64,000 nucleotides of DNA from Vombatus ursinus. Lineage: Eukaryota > Chordata > Mammalia > Diprotodontia > Vombatidae. The stretch covers positions 9,280,420-9,344,419 of the forward strand of contig NW_020945064.1 in NCBI RefSeq assembly GCF_900497805.2, given 5' to 3'. Shown here piece after piece: positions 1 to 12,392 of this stretch (position 1 is its first letter; every line of letters begins with the position of its first letter). Under the pieces are notes generated by a model, which was not told the DNA's origin, ran no database searches, and saw only the letters and a list, made by a program, of their open reading frames with translations. A program made the position numbers and the translations under genes.

Positions 1-379
1 GAGAATGATTCACATTCTTATAAATTTAACTCAATTTTCTATATATTTGAGATGAGACCTTTATCTGAGAAATTTTTCATAAAATTTTTCTCCAGTTTTC
101 TGATTTCCTTGTAATCTTGAATATACTGGTTTTATTTGTTAAAAAAAACTTTTTAACTTAATGTAATCAAAATTAATCCATTTTACATCCCACAGTGCTC
201 TCTGTCTTATTTATTCATAAATTCTTTTCCTATCCATAAATCTAATAGGTAATTTGTTAAATGCTCTAAAAACTCTCTCTTTAGGAATGTTTCCTATTCT
301 GTCCTATACCACCTATTACTATTAGAAGAGTATGGTCTGGACTTTGGGAAATAGAGAAAACAAAATAATAATTGTTGAT

Positions 380-622
380 ATGTAGTGTTTTGAAGTCTGC
401 GAAGCACTTTTCTTGCATTATCTCATTTTAACATTATAACAGTTATGTCATGTGGGTACCACGAATGTTATTATCATCCCCTTTTTACATGTGACTAAAC
501 TGAGGCCTAGGAAGCCTGAATGACTTTGACTATGGTCACATCATTAATTAGTGTATCAGAAGTGAGATTTGAACTTAGGTCTTCCTGACTCTGAGTTCAG
601 TACTCTATTTATTAATCCACAT
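380..622 (-). mobile_element. MIR SINE relic
   Basis: The order 'cattatctcattttaac... ttattatcatcccc... aaactgaggc... gaacttaggtcttcctgact' is the reverse complement of the MIR consensus. Diverged and old. Confidence 0.7.
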
Positions 623-1974
623 TAACTCTTCCAAAAAAAGTTGGTTTCCAGCTATCAACAGCTTACTAGACTGCTTTGCTGAGCCCCTAAGCTGTAATAG
701 CCAAAATTAATGTTTGTTCTAAAACCCATTATCATCGCCTAGAATAGTTGTCTTTTCTTGCACTAGACCAAAATTATGTTACATGGGGTAATGAAGTAGT
801 TAAAGGGAGTAAGTATAAGGTAGAAAGGAGAAAAAGAGAGATGTTATACATTGTAAAGAGAAACTAATAAAAGCCAATGTTTGGAGAAAGAGGTAACTAA
901 TAATACTGTCTAATTGGATAGATGAAAAAAGATACTGGGCTTCTAATCTGAGATCGTTATAACTTTGAAAACTTTTTTCCTAGCCTCCTACTCTGAGTTC
1001 AGAGGTCATAGGTGCATAGATGTAGAGCAGTAAGGGTTAAAGGATTTGTTGATAGAAAATATTTTGTTGTATAAGTTTCTAAGACTAATTCAATAAAATA
1101 TGTGTCACAGCCAAATAATAGTCTTAATTCACTTTGCTTTTGGAAAGTAATGGATTCCAAAAGGACAAAAATAAGTTCCATGATACTAAGGTAAAATAAA
1201 AATTTGGCCTTTTTTGTATCACTGAGATTGGAGAGCATTAGAAAGAATGGGGATCCATTTATGAAATCAGTAAATCCAAAACATTTTGCATAAACAGACT
1301 TAGTGCTTGCCAATCTAAAGTAATTAGATTTTGAATTTAAAATGTTATTGTTAATAACGTCAAGAGGCAGCGCTGCGTGTCTTAACGCCTTAAGAGCCAG
1401 TCTAAGAGAAAGCCTAAAAATACTGGCTATTTGACCAAGGACAAGTTAGTTAACATCTCAGTGCTGAGGCAATTCTGTAATACTTAGTTGCATAGCATCT
1501 GCCATATCTTCAGTGGTACAAGGAATTTCCTCACTCAGAAATCCCCATATTAATGCAATAGCAGGTATGGTCCAAAAAGAAAAGCCTTTGTAGAACTAAC
1601 TGGGCTGTGATGACCAAAGATTTACATATTTAACTTGTAATAGAATTTGCCGTGGATATTGAAGATACTTAATCGAGTCATATGTCTGCTTATCCAGAAG
1701 TCTTTCTGGCAATCTCAGGTATAGTCACAGATTCATAAGTTTGTGCTAAAACATCTCTGAGCAGCATTTGTTTTTCACTAAACCGTGGATTTGACTTCTC
1801 ATGAGAAACAAAGCTAAGTCCTTACCCAGACAGTGTATAAAATAAGAATTATAAGCAACAGAAATAGTGACTGCTGAAAATAAAGGTAGAGGCATAAGAC
1901 AGTACATAATAGTGCAGGGTCATTTAGGAGAGTAAAAAAATATCCCTTGGCCCCTAAAAAAAACACAGAACTTT

Positions 1975-2190
1975 AATTGAAAGGGACCTTAGAGCATAGG
2001 CACAAAAAAATGGTTGGGATCTCCAGAGTGAAATGGGCCACCTTAGGAAATGGTGAATTCCCCTCCTTGGAGGTCTTCAAGAAGATGTCAGGTGACCACT
2101 TCTCAAGTATGTTGTAATAGGGATTCTTTGATGTATGAGTTGGACTAGATGGTCACTAAGGACCTTTCCAAATCCCAGATTCTGTTATTC
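1975..2190 (+). mobile_element. L3/CR1-type LINE 3' end
   Basis: The run 'gaattcccctccttggagg... tggactagatggtcactaag... cagattctgttattc' is the recognisable 3' end of CR1-clade LINEs (L3 type), ending in a short att-type tail. Confidence 0.55.
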
Positions 2191-2345
2191 AAGGTCATCT
2201 AGTTTGATGCCTTCATTTTACAGTTGAGAAAACTGAGGACCCAGAGAGGTTAAGTGATTTGTCCAAAGTCATACAAATAGTAAGTATCATAAGTGAACTT
2301 TGAACTCAAGTCTTCTGATTCAGCACTCATTCCATTGCACTTCCA
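2191..2345 (-). mobile_element. MIR/Ther-like SINE relic
   Basis: Contains the 'cattttacagttgagaaaac' and 'gaggttaagtgatttg' blocks of core-SINEs, ending at a degraded 'ttcagcactcattcc' box. The exact family is uncertain. Confidence 0.55.
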
Positions 2346-2359
2346 TTCAGTTCAAATTG

Positions 2360-2890
2360 GTGCCTAAAAAAGTCTACAGACCACAGAAGTATTCATCCAG
2401 CCTTTACTTAAAGCACTCCAGTGAGAGAATACCAACTATTTCCTGAGGCAGTTCATTCCAGTTTGGGATAGTCCTTATTGTTAGGAAGTTCTTCCTTAAG
2501 TCAAGCCTAAATTTGCCAATAAGCAACTCTCAAATCAAGCAGAATGAATATAATTTTCTGTGGCAGCCTTTCAAAAGTTTAAAGATATCAATTATGTGCC
2601 TCCTAAGTCTTCTCTTCTATAGGCTAAACATCCCCAATTCTTTCAACTGAATCTTCAAAGATCATGAATTTAAGACCGTTGGAACCATGGTGCTTGCCTT
2701 CATTCACTCTCCAGTTTATGAATTGCCTTTCTAAAATGTGATGGCAGATTGCAGAGAGAATATGTCCTCTCTATTCCTGGATGCTGTATACCTCTATTAG
2801 TATATTAGATCAGTATGGCTTATTGACTTGTTGACTTAGCTGTATTGGTTGTCATATCACACTGTTGACTCATACTGAGCTTGCAGGCCA
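2360..2890 (-). mobile_element. L3/CR1-type LINE fragment, antisense
   Basis: Contains 'gttaggaagttcttcctta', 'caagcctaaatttgcc' and 'cttctataggctaaacatcc', the conserved blocks of a widespread CR1/L3-type repeat seen in antisense. Confidence 0.5.
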
Positions 2891-3432
2891 CTCCAACCCC
2901 AGAACTTTAAAAGAAAATTATGTTTTTTTAAACCTTGCTATCAGTTTCCAGGACACCCCCCCCATCCCATGTCATAGAACCCTCCCTTGTTAAAAGAAGT
3001 ATAATTAAGCAAAACAAACTAACACATTGACAGTAACTGTTGGCAAATTCATCATCCCTCACCTGTAGTCTATCACTTTTCTACAAAGAGAAATTTTTTT
3101 TCTTCATCAGTACACTGCAGGGGAATAGTAAAGTTTCTCTTCCTCTTCACCTCTCTTTCTCCTAGACTTGTTTTTTGAATACCCAATTGTGTGGTTTATC
3201 TGTGTTTCCTTATTTTTAGAAATTAGACTCTTCTTCCCTTTCAGATTTGTACACATTTATACAGCTTTTCTTACTTTTGAGTCCAAACTTGTTTTTACTT
3301 TAAGTTTTTTTTGTTAATTGTTTTTCCCTTTAAAAATCTCTATTCAACTCTGGTTTTCTTATCAGGATTTCTTTTCTTATTTTATTTATAATTCATTAAT
3401 TCTGTTCAGTTTTTTTAAGATGTTCAACTTTG

Positions 3433-3583
3433 AGAGGCAGCTAGGTGGCACAGTGACTAGAGTACCAGCTTAGAGGACCTGAGTTCAAATCTGGCCTCTG
3501 ACCAAATACTTGACACTTACTAGCTGTGTGACTCTGGGCAAGTCACTTAACCCCAATTGCCCTCACCCCCCCCCCCAAAAAAA
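3433..3583 (+). mobile_element. Marsupial tRNA-type SINE (gcagctaggtgg family)
   Basis: Runs from gaggcagctaggtggcacag through cttactagctgtgtgactc to taaccccaattgccctcac and a C-run plus short A tail. This is the full short form of the abundant marsupial SINE. Confidence 0.85.
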
Positions 3584-3852
3584 GATTATAATAATAGAAC
3601 AAAAATAGTTGATAAGCCATTAGTGTACCAGATTTTTTAAAAGAGAGAAGAAAATCAATATCAAAAATAAAAAAGAGAATCACAACAAATGAAAAAGAAA
3701 TAAAAAAAATTATTAGACATTGTTTTGCCCAATTATGTGCCAACAAATAAGATTTCAAATGTCAAAAAATGAATTGTGGGTAGGAGACTATTTTGGCCTT
3801 ATGGTTATTTTTATAAATTAAGTATGAAAAATATAAATTATTTTGGGGGGAA

Positions 3853-4096
3853 GGGAATAAGCATTTGTTAAGTGCACTATACTAAGGACTTTACAAATAT
3901 TATCTCATTTAATTCCCACACCAACTTTCGGAGGTAGGTGCTATTATTATCTCCATTTTACAGTTGAAGAAACTGAAGCAGACAGAGATTTTTGCCTTGT
4001 CCAGTGGCATATAACTGTTAAGTGTCTGAAACCTAATTTGAATTCACGTCTTCCTGAATGCAGACCCAGCCCCCTATCCACTGGCAGCTGCCTACG
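3853..4096 (-). mobile_element. MIR SINE relic
   Basis: Shows 'aagcatttgttaagtgc... ctttacaaatattatctcat... ggtaggtgctattattatc... ccctatccactggcagctgc', the reverse complement of MIR across most of its length. Confidence 0.75.
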
Positions 4097-4115
4097 TAGA
4101 TATGTACATGTACAT

Positions 4116-4318
4116 TAGAGATGTCAAACCCAGGCCTGTAGACTGCTGCCTGAACTAAATGAAAATGTAATTAGAAAATATTTAACAAAATAAATAAAAA
4201 TACAATAGAATATAAATAATGTTTATATGTGGTTTTCTAAGTAATGCAGTCTGCAGAGATACTTATGTAAGGTTTGTAAGGTTTAGTGGCCCATTTTTAT
4301 TTGAATTTGACACCACTG
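4116..4318. mobile_element. Non-autonomous hAT DNA transposon relic
   Basis: A 203-bp A/T-rich element with terminal inverted repeats (tagagatgtcaaac and, reversed, cagtggtgtcaaatt). It is flanked by near-identical 8-bp duplications, atgtacat at 4108-4115 and ctgtacat at 4319-4326. It is the same family as 37445-37642. Confidence 0.75.
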
Positions 4319-4649
4319 CTGTACATTATTTGATCATATGTTTGTTTTCTGGTTTTTCAGAGAGAAAAATTCAAAGTCCCGGATGGGTTAAAACTTGAAA
4401 GCTAGTTCTTATTTCCATCTGTGCTTCTAATCACCTCTAGCTTTGATCTATATCTGAAAACTAAAGATTACTTTTCTCCAAATAAGATTAAAGGTCATTT
4501 TGTGTAGTAATATAACATTGTTGTACTTGCAAGTATATTGTATTTTGAAATATACCTTCCACATTATCTTTTTCCAAATCAGAGGCATAAGAGTTTACTG
4601 TCTTTTCCATGTTTTGCTTCATTTTCTTTCAAATTTAAAGTACTGTTTT

Positions 4650-4887
4650 TGCTGTTGTTCAGTTGTATCCAACTCTTCATGACTCCATTGGGGGTTTTTT
4701 GCCAAAGAGACAGGAGTGTTTTGCCATTTCCTTCTCCAGCTCATTTTATAGATGAGGAAACTGAGGCAAAGGAAGTTAAGTAACTTGCTAAGGGCCACAC
4801 AGCTAGTAAGTGTCTGAGGTCACATTTGAACTCAGGTCTTTCTGATTCCAGGCCTGGCACTATTCCCTGTACCACCTAGCTGCCCCA
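4650..4887 (-). mobile_element. Marsupial tRNA-type SINE, long form
   Basis: The reverse complement starts ggggcagctaggtggtacag, passes the core block aaatgagctggagaaggaaa and ends gagttggatacaactgaac, a tail resembling the BovB LINE 3' end. Confidence 0.85.
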
Positions 4888-6404
4888 AATTGCTGCTTAC
4901 CAATCTGAAAAAAAAAATCAAATCAATATGTCTGGAAGCAAATCAAAAAATCTTTGGAATGTAAAATTAGTATGCATTTGTGCATGTATAAAATGCCTAA
5001 ATTTTACCATTTTAAGATGGGGCTTTTCCAAAATCACTAGGGAGAAACTGGTATAACTAAAGTGTTTTCCTATAGAAAATGGCTTCCATTTCAATACATT
5101 AGAGAAGATGACTAATTAAAAGGAAAATTCAGAAGCAAACCAAAAGGCCTCTTCATTCCATTTAAGCATGTATTAGTGATTTTTCTCCCCAAAGACTATA
5201 GATCTTTATTGACCTTTTAAAAATTAAAGGAATTTAAATGTGAGGTATCTCTCAAACCCAAAATCTTTCATTCCAAGGTCCTCCCTCTATCTGTAAAAGA
5301 GACATCAGCAGTTATATTTATCCTGAAACCAAACCTTTTTTTTATAGCCATTTTGATTTCTCTTCTCAAAACAACCCTAATTACTCAATATTTTACCTTA
5401 TTAACCTAAGGTAATATATTAACATAAATTATCTTATTAAAGATAAAAGGACATAATAACTTAAAACAAGACCTCTAGCTTTAATTTTGGCATGAATAGT
5501 GCCAAATGACATTAATTGAGAATCAGGGAAAGGAAGACCTATATCTGGGGTATTCTCAGAGCATCTGGAAGGCATTACTCTTTAAGATTCATTTGTTTTA
5601 ACCAGTTCCCCTTTTAAACATGCAAATACTCTCCACATACCCGCTTGAATCCCATTAAGATTATTATTCACATTTGGTGTGTATTACTTTGGTCACTTTC
5701 TACTTGCTTTCTTCTTCATATGAAGCAAAGAGTAGCTTCCTAAAGGGAATGGGAAGTTTAATTGTGGGTAAGGGTAAAGAGGAGAAGAAGGTAAGGGACT
5801 ACAACTTTGGACAGTACAGGAGCAGCTTGAGGCCAAGGGAAGGTGGTAGTTATCTACTTGGTATAGTTGGCTGAAAACCTGGAAGAGTTTCCTGGCTTCC
5901 TTGATCCACTCCAGTCCAGGCACTCTCAGGTGAGGCAACCTGCAACTCTGCAGCTGTTGCCCTCCTTTCCCTTCCCAACATGCTCTACCTCCACCCCTTT
6001 TCCAGCTAAACACTGCCGCCTGACACCTTGGGATAGTTCTGCACTCAGGCTGAATCTATCTGGACCATGATAACCTACCTGACCTCACTCCTCAATGGTT
6101 AACACGCTCCCAGCCCATCATTCTCCCCCCCCCACCCCAAGGATCCTGAACCCATGGCTATGTAGCCATTGTGCAAACCCCACCTGAAGATGGTAAGAAT
6201 AGGGATAATAGAGTGGGAAATCTGCTAGACAAGACAGGATGGATTACTTTTGTACATAGATGAGTTTGCCTTGGCAAAGAAAAAATGTATTGCCTCCTTG
6301 TAAGACAGGAATTGAGGAAAAAGTTGTGGAAGGCATCTGATTGATGAAAGGTTTCTGATGGTGGTCTCCCTGGTTCTCCTGACCATCTGACCTTTCTCGT
6401 TCTA

Positions 6405-6832
6405 CCTTGCTGGATCTTCATCCAGGTGACAACCCACTAACTGTAGATGTCCCTCAGTGCTGTGTTCTGGGAACCCTTCTCTTTTCCATCTGTACTGTTT
6501 CACTTGATCTTTGCTTGAATCTCTACTCAGATAATTCTCAGATCTATTTGTCTAACCCTAACCTCTCTACTGACCTCCACACTCAAATCTTCAACTGCCT
6601 ATAAGATTTCTCAAGCTGGATGTCCTATGGATATCTTAAATTCAACATTTTCATCTTTCCTTGCAAATCTTCTCCTCTTAACTTCACCATCCTTTCAATC
6701 ACCCAAGCTTGCAACCTAGGTGTTAACCCTCAACTCCTCACCCTCTCTCACCCCATATTCAGTCATTGGTCAAGTACTAACATTTCTTCTTTGGTAACAT
6801 GGCTCCTTCCTACTTTTCCTGTCTTTTTCTTT
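6405..6832 (+). mobile_element. L2 LINE relic with reverse-transcriptase piece
   Basis: The + frame reads VDVPQCCVLGTLLF and later SDNSQIYLSNPNLS. These match the L2 RT motifs VPQGSVLGP and ADDTQ-type palm sequence, now degraded (SDNSQ). Confidence 0.7.
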
Positions 6833-6837
6833 TAATT

Positions 6838-7760
6838 TTTTTTTGACAGGTTACATTGCCTTTATTTTTATTTCTTTAGTTATTTTTGTTGCATTTTGAG
6901 TTCTGAGTTGTCTTTATGCCTCCCTGCCAACCCCACATTAGAGAGGGCCAACATTTGATGTAGATATATATGTGTAACTGTACAATATGTATTTCCATAT
7001 ATCAGTTCTTTCTGTGGAGGTGAATAGCATTTTCCTTCATAAGTCCTTTGCAGTTCATTTGAATGATCATATTACTCAGAATAGCTTAGTCGTTCACGGT
7101 TACTCTTCGCACAATATCGCTGTTACTTTGTACGATGTTCTCTTAGTTCTGTTTGTTTCACTCTGCCTTACTTCATGAAAGTCTTTCCATGTTTTTCTAA
7201 AACCAACCTGCTTGTCATTTCTTTTTTTTTCCTTTTTACAAACATTCATTACCTGTGCCTCCCACTACCTGATCCATTGAACACTTACAAAAAGAAAAAA
7301 AAGAAAATCCTCATGACAAATATGAGACTAGCCCAGCAAAACAAATTCTCTTACTGCTTTTGTCCAAACGTGTAAGTCTCATTTTTCATTTTACTTCAGT
7401 CACATCCCTGGAAGGTCTTTGGTGATGTGTTTATCTCCAGTCTTTTATACTAGTGATTTATTATTGAATTAATGAGAGATCTGAAGTCATTTTTCGTTAT
7501 AATGTTGCTATCATATAAATTATTTTCTAGTTTTGTTCACTTCACTCTGTATCAGTTCATAAAAGTCTTACCAGTTTTCTCTGAAACAGTCCATTTTGTC
7601 ATTCCTTATTGCACTTATAGTAATATAGATAATATTCCATCCTATTCTTATACTACAATCTGTTTAACCATAGTAGGTGGCTGCTTGTCATTTCTTAAAG
7701 CACGGTAGTATTGCATCACAATCATATACCACAACATAATTTTAAAAAATTAAAACCTTT
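6838..7760 (-). mobile_element. L1 3'-end fragments, antisense
   Basis: Blocks such as 'ctttctgtggaggtgaatag', 'tcatgaaagtctttccatg' and 'cttgtcatttc' are the reversed 3' end of marsupial L1. The same blocks recur after 7500, so at least two fragments are joined. It seems to split the L2 on either side. Confidence 0.65.
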
Positions 7761-8157
7761 TAAAAAATACCTTTCCAGTCTTTTAAACCACTCTTCTCAA
7801 CCTCCCTCCTTTGCCTATGCTGTAGTCTCCTTGCTGTTTTTTACACGGAACATTCATATCTCCTCACTCCATGCATTTTTTGCTGGCTGTCCCCTGGCTC
7901 CCTGCAAATTTTAGCTGAAGTTTTACCTTCTACAAGAAGCCTTCCCCTAGGCCACAATCTTAGTGCCTTCCCTTTGAATTCATTTCCAAATTATTCTGTA
8001 TCTGTCTTTCTTTTATATTGCTATATTGTCTTCCTCATTAGTTTGTGATCTCTTTGAGGGCCAGGGACTATTTGTTGGGTTTGCTTTTCTTTGTATCCTC
8101 AATGCACAGTACCTGACCCACAGTAGGTGCCTAATAAATGCTTGCTGAATTGACTGG
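7761..8157 (+). mobile_element. L2 LINE 3' end
   Basis: Ends with 'tgatctctttgagggccagg', 'tttgtatcctcaatgcacag' and 'taataaatgcttgctgaatt', the canonical L2 3' end. Probably the continuation of the L2 at 6405-6832. Confidence 0.8.
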
Positions 8158-8849
8158 TAGCTAGAGCCACCTTTGGCACATGTGCTATTGATTGTATTTG
8201 TCTGCCCTGAAGTAGAAGATGTTTTAAAGATGAGTTAATGAAAAACCAGTAGTTTCAAGCAACACTGATTTCCATCCCAAGGTTATAGTGGCTAGATCAA
8301 GAAAGTGCTGCCAATTCTGTGGGCCAGTGGAGAAATAGTGGCTGAGTCTGGCATATAGGAGAGAAATAATAAAGAAAGATTTTTCATTTATATCCCAGAA
8401 CAGAAAATCATCACTACATCCATCTCCACCAAGTCCCACTCTTGTACCTCTTAGTGCCTGAGAGTTAAAGGCCAGAGTTCTAAGAACTGGAAAAGAGCAG
8501 GGGTTCTTAATCCTGGACCACTTTGGCAATCTCATTAATCCTATTAGTGACCCCTTCTCTGAATAGTGTTTTTAAAATGGATAAAATAAAATACATAGGA
8601 TTATGAATCAAAACCATTATATTGAAATACAGTTGTTGTTTGTTGTTGTTTTAAAACAAGTTCACAGACCCCAGGTTAAGTGCCCCTAGGATCAAGCCTA
8701 GCTAAGTACAATGGGCCTACAAGGTAACTTAAATTTTTACCTCAGCGATTCTGAATACTGCCCTAAAATTATGAGAGGTTATGATCTACCTCAGTGGAGA
8801 GAATATCCACACCAACAAAATTAAACCAGCTCTCAATTGAAGTGTTAAA

Positions 8850-9475
8850 GTATCTGTTAATAGGCTTAGGATATAATGGATAGCTGTGAATTAGGTCATT
8901 CTGAAAAGCAGTTTGAAATTATGCAAATAAAGTGACTAAACTAGCCATACTTTTTGACTCAAAGATCCTATTGCTGCCTATTCCAAGGAAGTCATTAATG
9001 AAAACAGAGGCTCCATATACAGCAAAATATTTATAGCAACGCTTTGTGGTGGTAGCAAAGAACTAGAAATAAAGTAGATGCCCATTGATTTTTTTTGTTT
9101 GTCATTTTTCTGTCAAGTCCAACTCTTTGTGAACCCATTTGGGGTTTTCTTGGCAAAGATATTTTAATGATTTGCCATTACCACCTCATTTTACAGATGA
9201 GAAAACTGAGGCAAATAGGGTTAAATGACTTGCCCAGGGTCACACAGTCTTCTGACACCGGGCTGGTACTTTACTCGTTCAGCCATCTAGCTGCCCAAAC
9301 AAACTGTGGGACTTGAATGTAATAGGAAATTACTTGTGCTGTAAGAAATAATGAGGGTGATAACAGAGAAGCATAGAAAGACTTACCAGGAAGTATGCAA
9401 ATTGAGGTATGGAGAGCCAGGAAAACAAAATACACAATAACTACAATAATGTAAATGGAAAGAACAAAAAAAAAA
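8850..9475 (+). mobile_element. L1 3' portion, split by a SINE
   Basis: 'aaaatatttatagcaacgc... tggtggtagcaaagaactag... atgcccattga' and, after the SINE, 'aacaaactgtgggacttgaa... gctgtaagaaataatgag' follow the order of the L1 ORF2 C-terminal region and 3' end. Confidence 0.65.
9088..9297 (-). mobile_element. Marsupial tRNA-type SINE inside L1
   Basis: The reverse complement begins gggcagctagatggctgaac, includes 'cagtttctcatctgtaaaat' and ends in the BovB-like tail. It interrupts L1 sequence, so it is younger than the L1. Confidence 0.8.
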
Positions 9476-10089
9476 CAATTCAAACAATCAATTTATTGAT
9501 TGGTTTTACTGATTTTTTTTCTCTTCCTCTTTTTCTTTTTAAGCAAAATTATTTATTGTAAGAGATAATAGAGGGGAGAGGGAGTGACACAAGGGGCAAT
9601 CTAGTCAATGAAAAACAAAATATATCAATGAAAATCCTTTTATAAAAAGATTAAATGGACAGATTGGGTCATTCGTTTATTCAGTCAATAGGGACTTGCA
9701 TGTTTGCTGCTGTGGATAGAAAAATAGGAGTAATACTGTATCCTGTTCTGAGGCACTTATACTTCAAAGAAGTAAACAGATAGGAGAGAGTGAGATTAAT
9801 GCAATGCTAAGGAAAAATTATTATGAAAAATTTGCAGAAGTTCAGAATTGGTAAGGAGTTTTTACATGAATTGGGCCTCAAAGAATTGTAGCAGTATGGA
9901 TTTACCCTTAATACAGTGTAGCCAATCTATAGGTTTGTTGGATTACATCCTTTGTGTCAGCTATAGAGAGGGTGTCAGAAAAACCTTTTTTTTAAAAAAT
10001 CAAGTATGAGTGAATGTTCAAGATGAAATATGTTTTATTACCATCCTTCTATCCAAGTCTTTCCCATTCCTTCTTGATCCTTTCACTAA

Positions 10090-10214
10090 TTTTGTCTCCA
10101 TCTTCTTATCCCCTAATGTTGGGTATCTCCTAAGGTACTGTCTTTGGTCCTCTTCTCTCTGTTTTCTGAATCTTGACAGTCTCATTCACTCCTGTGGTTT
10201 CAGCTATTACCTCT
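10090..10214 (+). mobile_element. L2 LINE fragment
   Basis: 'tactgtctttggtcctcttc' then 'tcctgtggtttcagctatta' matches the L2 RT region just after the VPQGSVLGP codons. Short and degraded. Confidence 0.5.
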
Positions 10215-10505
10215 GTGCAGAGCCTGCAGCAAGGTGGACCTCAGAATGGAGTAGTGGAATTGGAGTTGGCAAAGATCTAGGTTCAAACTCTGCCTCTGAT
10301 ACTATTTTTGTGACTTTGTTGTNNNNNNNNNNTCTAGGTTCAAACTCTGCCTCTGATACTATTTTTGTGACTTTGTTGTGTAAGATTATTTCAGTAGTAC
10401 TTAACTCAAAGCTGTTGTGAAGACCAAATGAAATAATGTATAGCAAGTTTTTTGCAAACCTTAATGAGCTTTTGGAAAAGGCAACTATTATTACACGAAC
10501 TTTCA
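10215..10505 (+). mobile_element. MIR-like SINE relic containing an assembly gap
   Basis: 'aggttcaaactctgcctctg', 'tgttgtgaagaccaaatgaa' and 'tttgcaaaccttaatgagc' are SINE blocks. A 10-N gap with a repeated 47-bp flank sits inside; see 10276-10379. Confidence 0.6.
10276..10379. other. Assembly gap flanked by identical 47-bp sequence
   Basis: Ten N at 10323-10332 are bordered by the same 47 bases on both sides (10276-10322 and 10333-10379). This looks like two overlapping contig ends that were not merged. Confidence 0.9.
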
Positions 10506-12385
10506 AATTCCATGTGATATTCAATCAATCAGTTAATAAACATTTATTAAGCATCATGTGCCAGGCACTGTGCTAAACACTGGGAGGTACAAAAAGAGGC
10601 AAAAGATAGTTCCTGTCCTCAAGGAGCTTATAATCTAATGGGACAGACAACTTGCAAACAAATATATGCAAAGCAAGCTTTTTACAGGATAAGTAAGAAA
10701 TAATTAACTGAGGGAAGGCACTAGAATTAAGAGGGTTTGGGAAAGGATACAAGGTGAGATTTTAGTTAGGACTTAAAAGAAGCCAAGAAGATTGGTAGTC
10801 AGAACAGAGGAAAGAAGGCATTCCAGGAATGGTGGACAGCCGGAGAGAATTTCCAGAGCCAAGAGATGGAGTGTCTTATTGATGGAACAGCAAAGGGCCA
10901 GGATCACTGGATCAAAGCATATGTGTTGGGGAATAAGGTGTAAGAAGGCTGGAAAGGTAGGAACAGGCTAGGTTATGAAGGACTTTGAATGCCAAACAGA
11001 AAAATTTATATTTGTTCCTGGAGGTAATAGAAAACCACTGGAGTTTATTGAGTAGGGGGGAGGGAAATGGCGTAACTGGACCTGCATTTTAGGAAAATCA
11101 TTTTGGTGGTTGAATGGAGGATGGATTGGAGTAGGGACATACATCAGTAGGCTCTTGTAATAAACAAGGCATGACGTGATGAGGGCTCGCACCAGAGAGG
11201 TGGCAATGTCAGAGGAGAGAAGAGAGCTTATTCAAAAGATGTTACAAAGGTGAGATCAACAGACCTTGGCAACAGCCTCTATATGGAGTGGGGGTGAGGG
11301 TAGGGTGAGAGATAGTGAGGAATCCAGGGTGACTCTGGGTTGTGAGCCTGAGGGACTGGAAGGATGCTGTTGTCCTCTACAAAAATATAGAAGGTGGGAG
11401 GGGCAGATAGTAAAGATAAATAAGTAAAGACAATAAGTTCTGTTTTGCACATACTGAGTTTAAGCTGTCTACTGGACCTCAAGATGTCTGAAAGGCAGCT
11501 GGAGATGCAAGATTTGGGGTCAGCAGAGAGACTAGGGCAGGATAGGTAGATTTGAATTAAATCCACCAGAACTGATGAGCACACCAAGTGAAGTCGCATA
11601 GAGGGGGAGGACAAGAAGGGCCCAGGAAGGAATCCTAAGGGACACCTTCAATTAGAGGATGTGATCTGGAGGAGGATCCAGCAAAGGAAACAGAGGAGAG
11701 TGGTGCCCTGAAAAGCTGGAGAGGAGAGAGTGTCAGGGAGGAGTCAGTGATTAGTACTGTCAAGGAGAATGAGGACTGAGAAAAGGCCGTTTGATTCAGC
11801 AGCTGAGAGATCATTAGTAACTTTGGAAAGAGCAGTTTTAAGTGGAATGACACGGTGGGGATTGTAAGGGGTTAAGAAGAGAAAGTGTGGGGGCACCTAT
11901 TTTGGATAAACTTTTTGAGGAGTTTAGCTACAAAGGGCAAAAGACACATAAGACAATAGCACAAATGGAAGATCAAGTGAGGTTTTTGTTTTGTTTTGTT
12001 TTGTTTTTTTACAGAATAGGAGAGCCGTGAACAAGTTTGTAGGTTGTAGGGAATGAGCCAGTAGGCAGCTAGATTGAAAATAAGTGAAAGAGTGGGCATG
12101 ACAAAGAAGTCTAGATGGAACAGGATCACTTGAACAAGTTAGAGTGGTTAGCTCTGGTGAGGAGTGAGGCCATTCCATCAGGTGAGATACAGGGTTGAAG
12201 AAGGAGAAGGTGGCAGAGGCATCTGAGTGGTAGGAGATGGAGAAGAGAGAAGAAGAGGGAGTTCCTGGTAAATGGCCTCAATTGTTTTTTGTTTTTCTGT
12301 AAGATACGAGGCAGCATTTTCAGTTGGCACATGGGGAGCCACAGGAAGCTTGAGGGGAGGGATAAAAAGGTCTTCTAGGTTCCTG
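10506..12385 (-). mobile_element. L2 LINE, antisense, about 1.9 kb
   Basis: Starts with the reversed L2 3' end ('aataaacatttattaagcat... ccaggcactgtgctaa') and runs back into ORF2. Minus-strand frames still read NLPFVAKLLKKF-like and CISSCLSDILRSSRQLKLSM, matching the L2 RT and its C-terminal region. Stops and frame changes are many. One of the longest L2 copies here. Confidence 0.8.
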
Positions 12386-12392
12386 TTGGATT

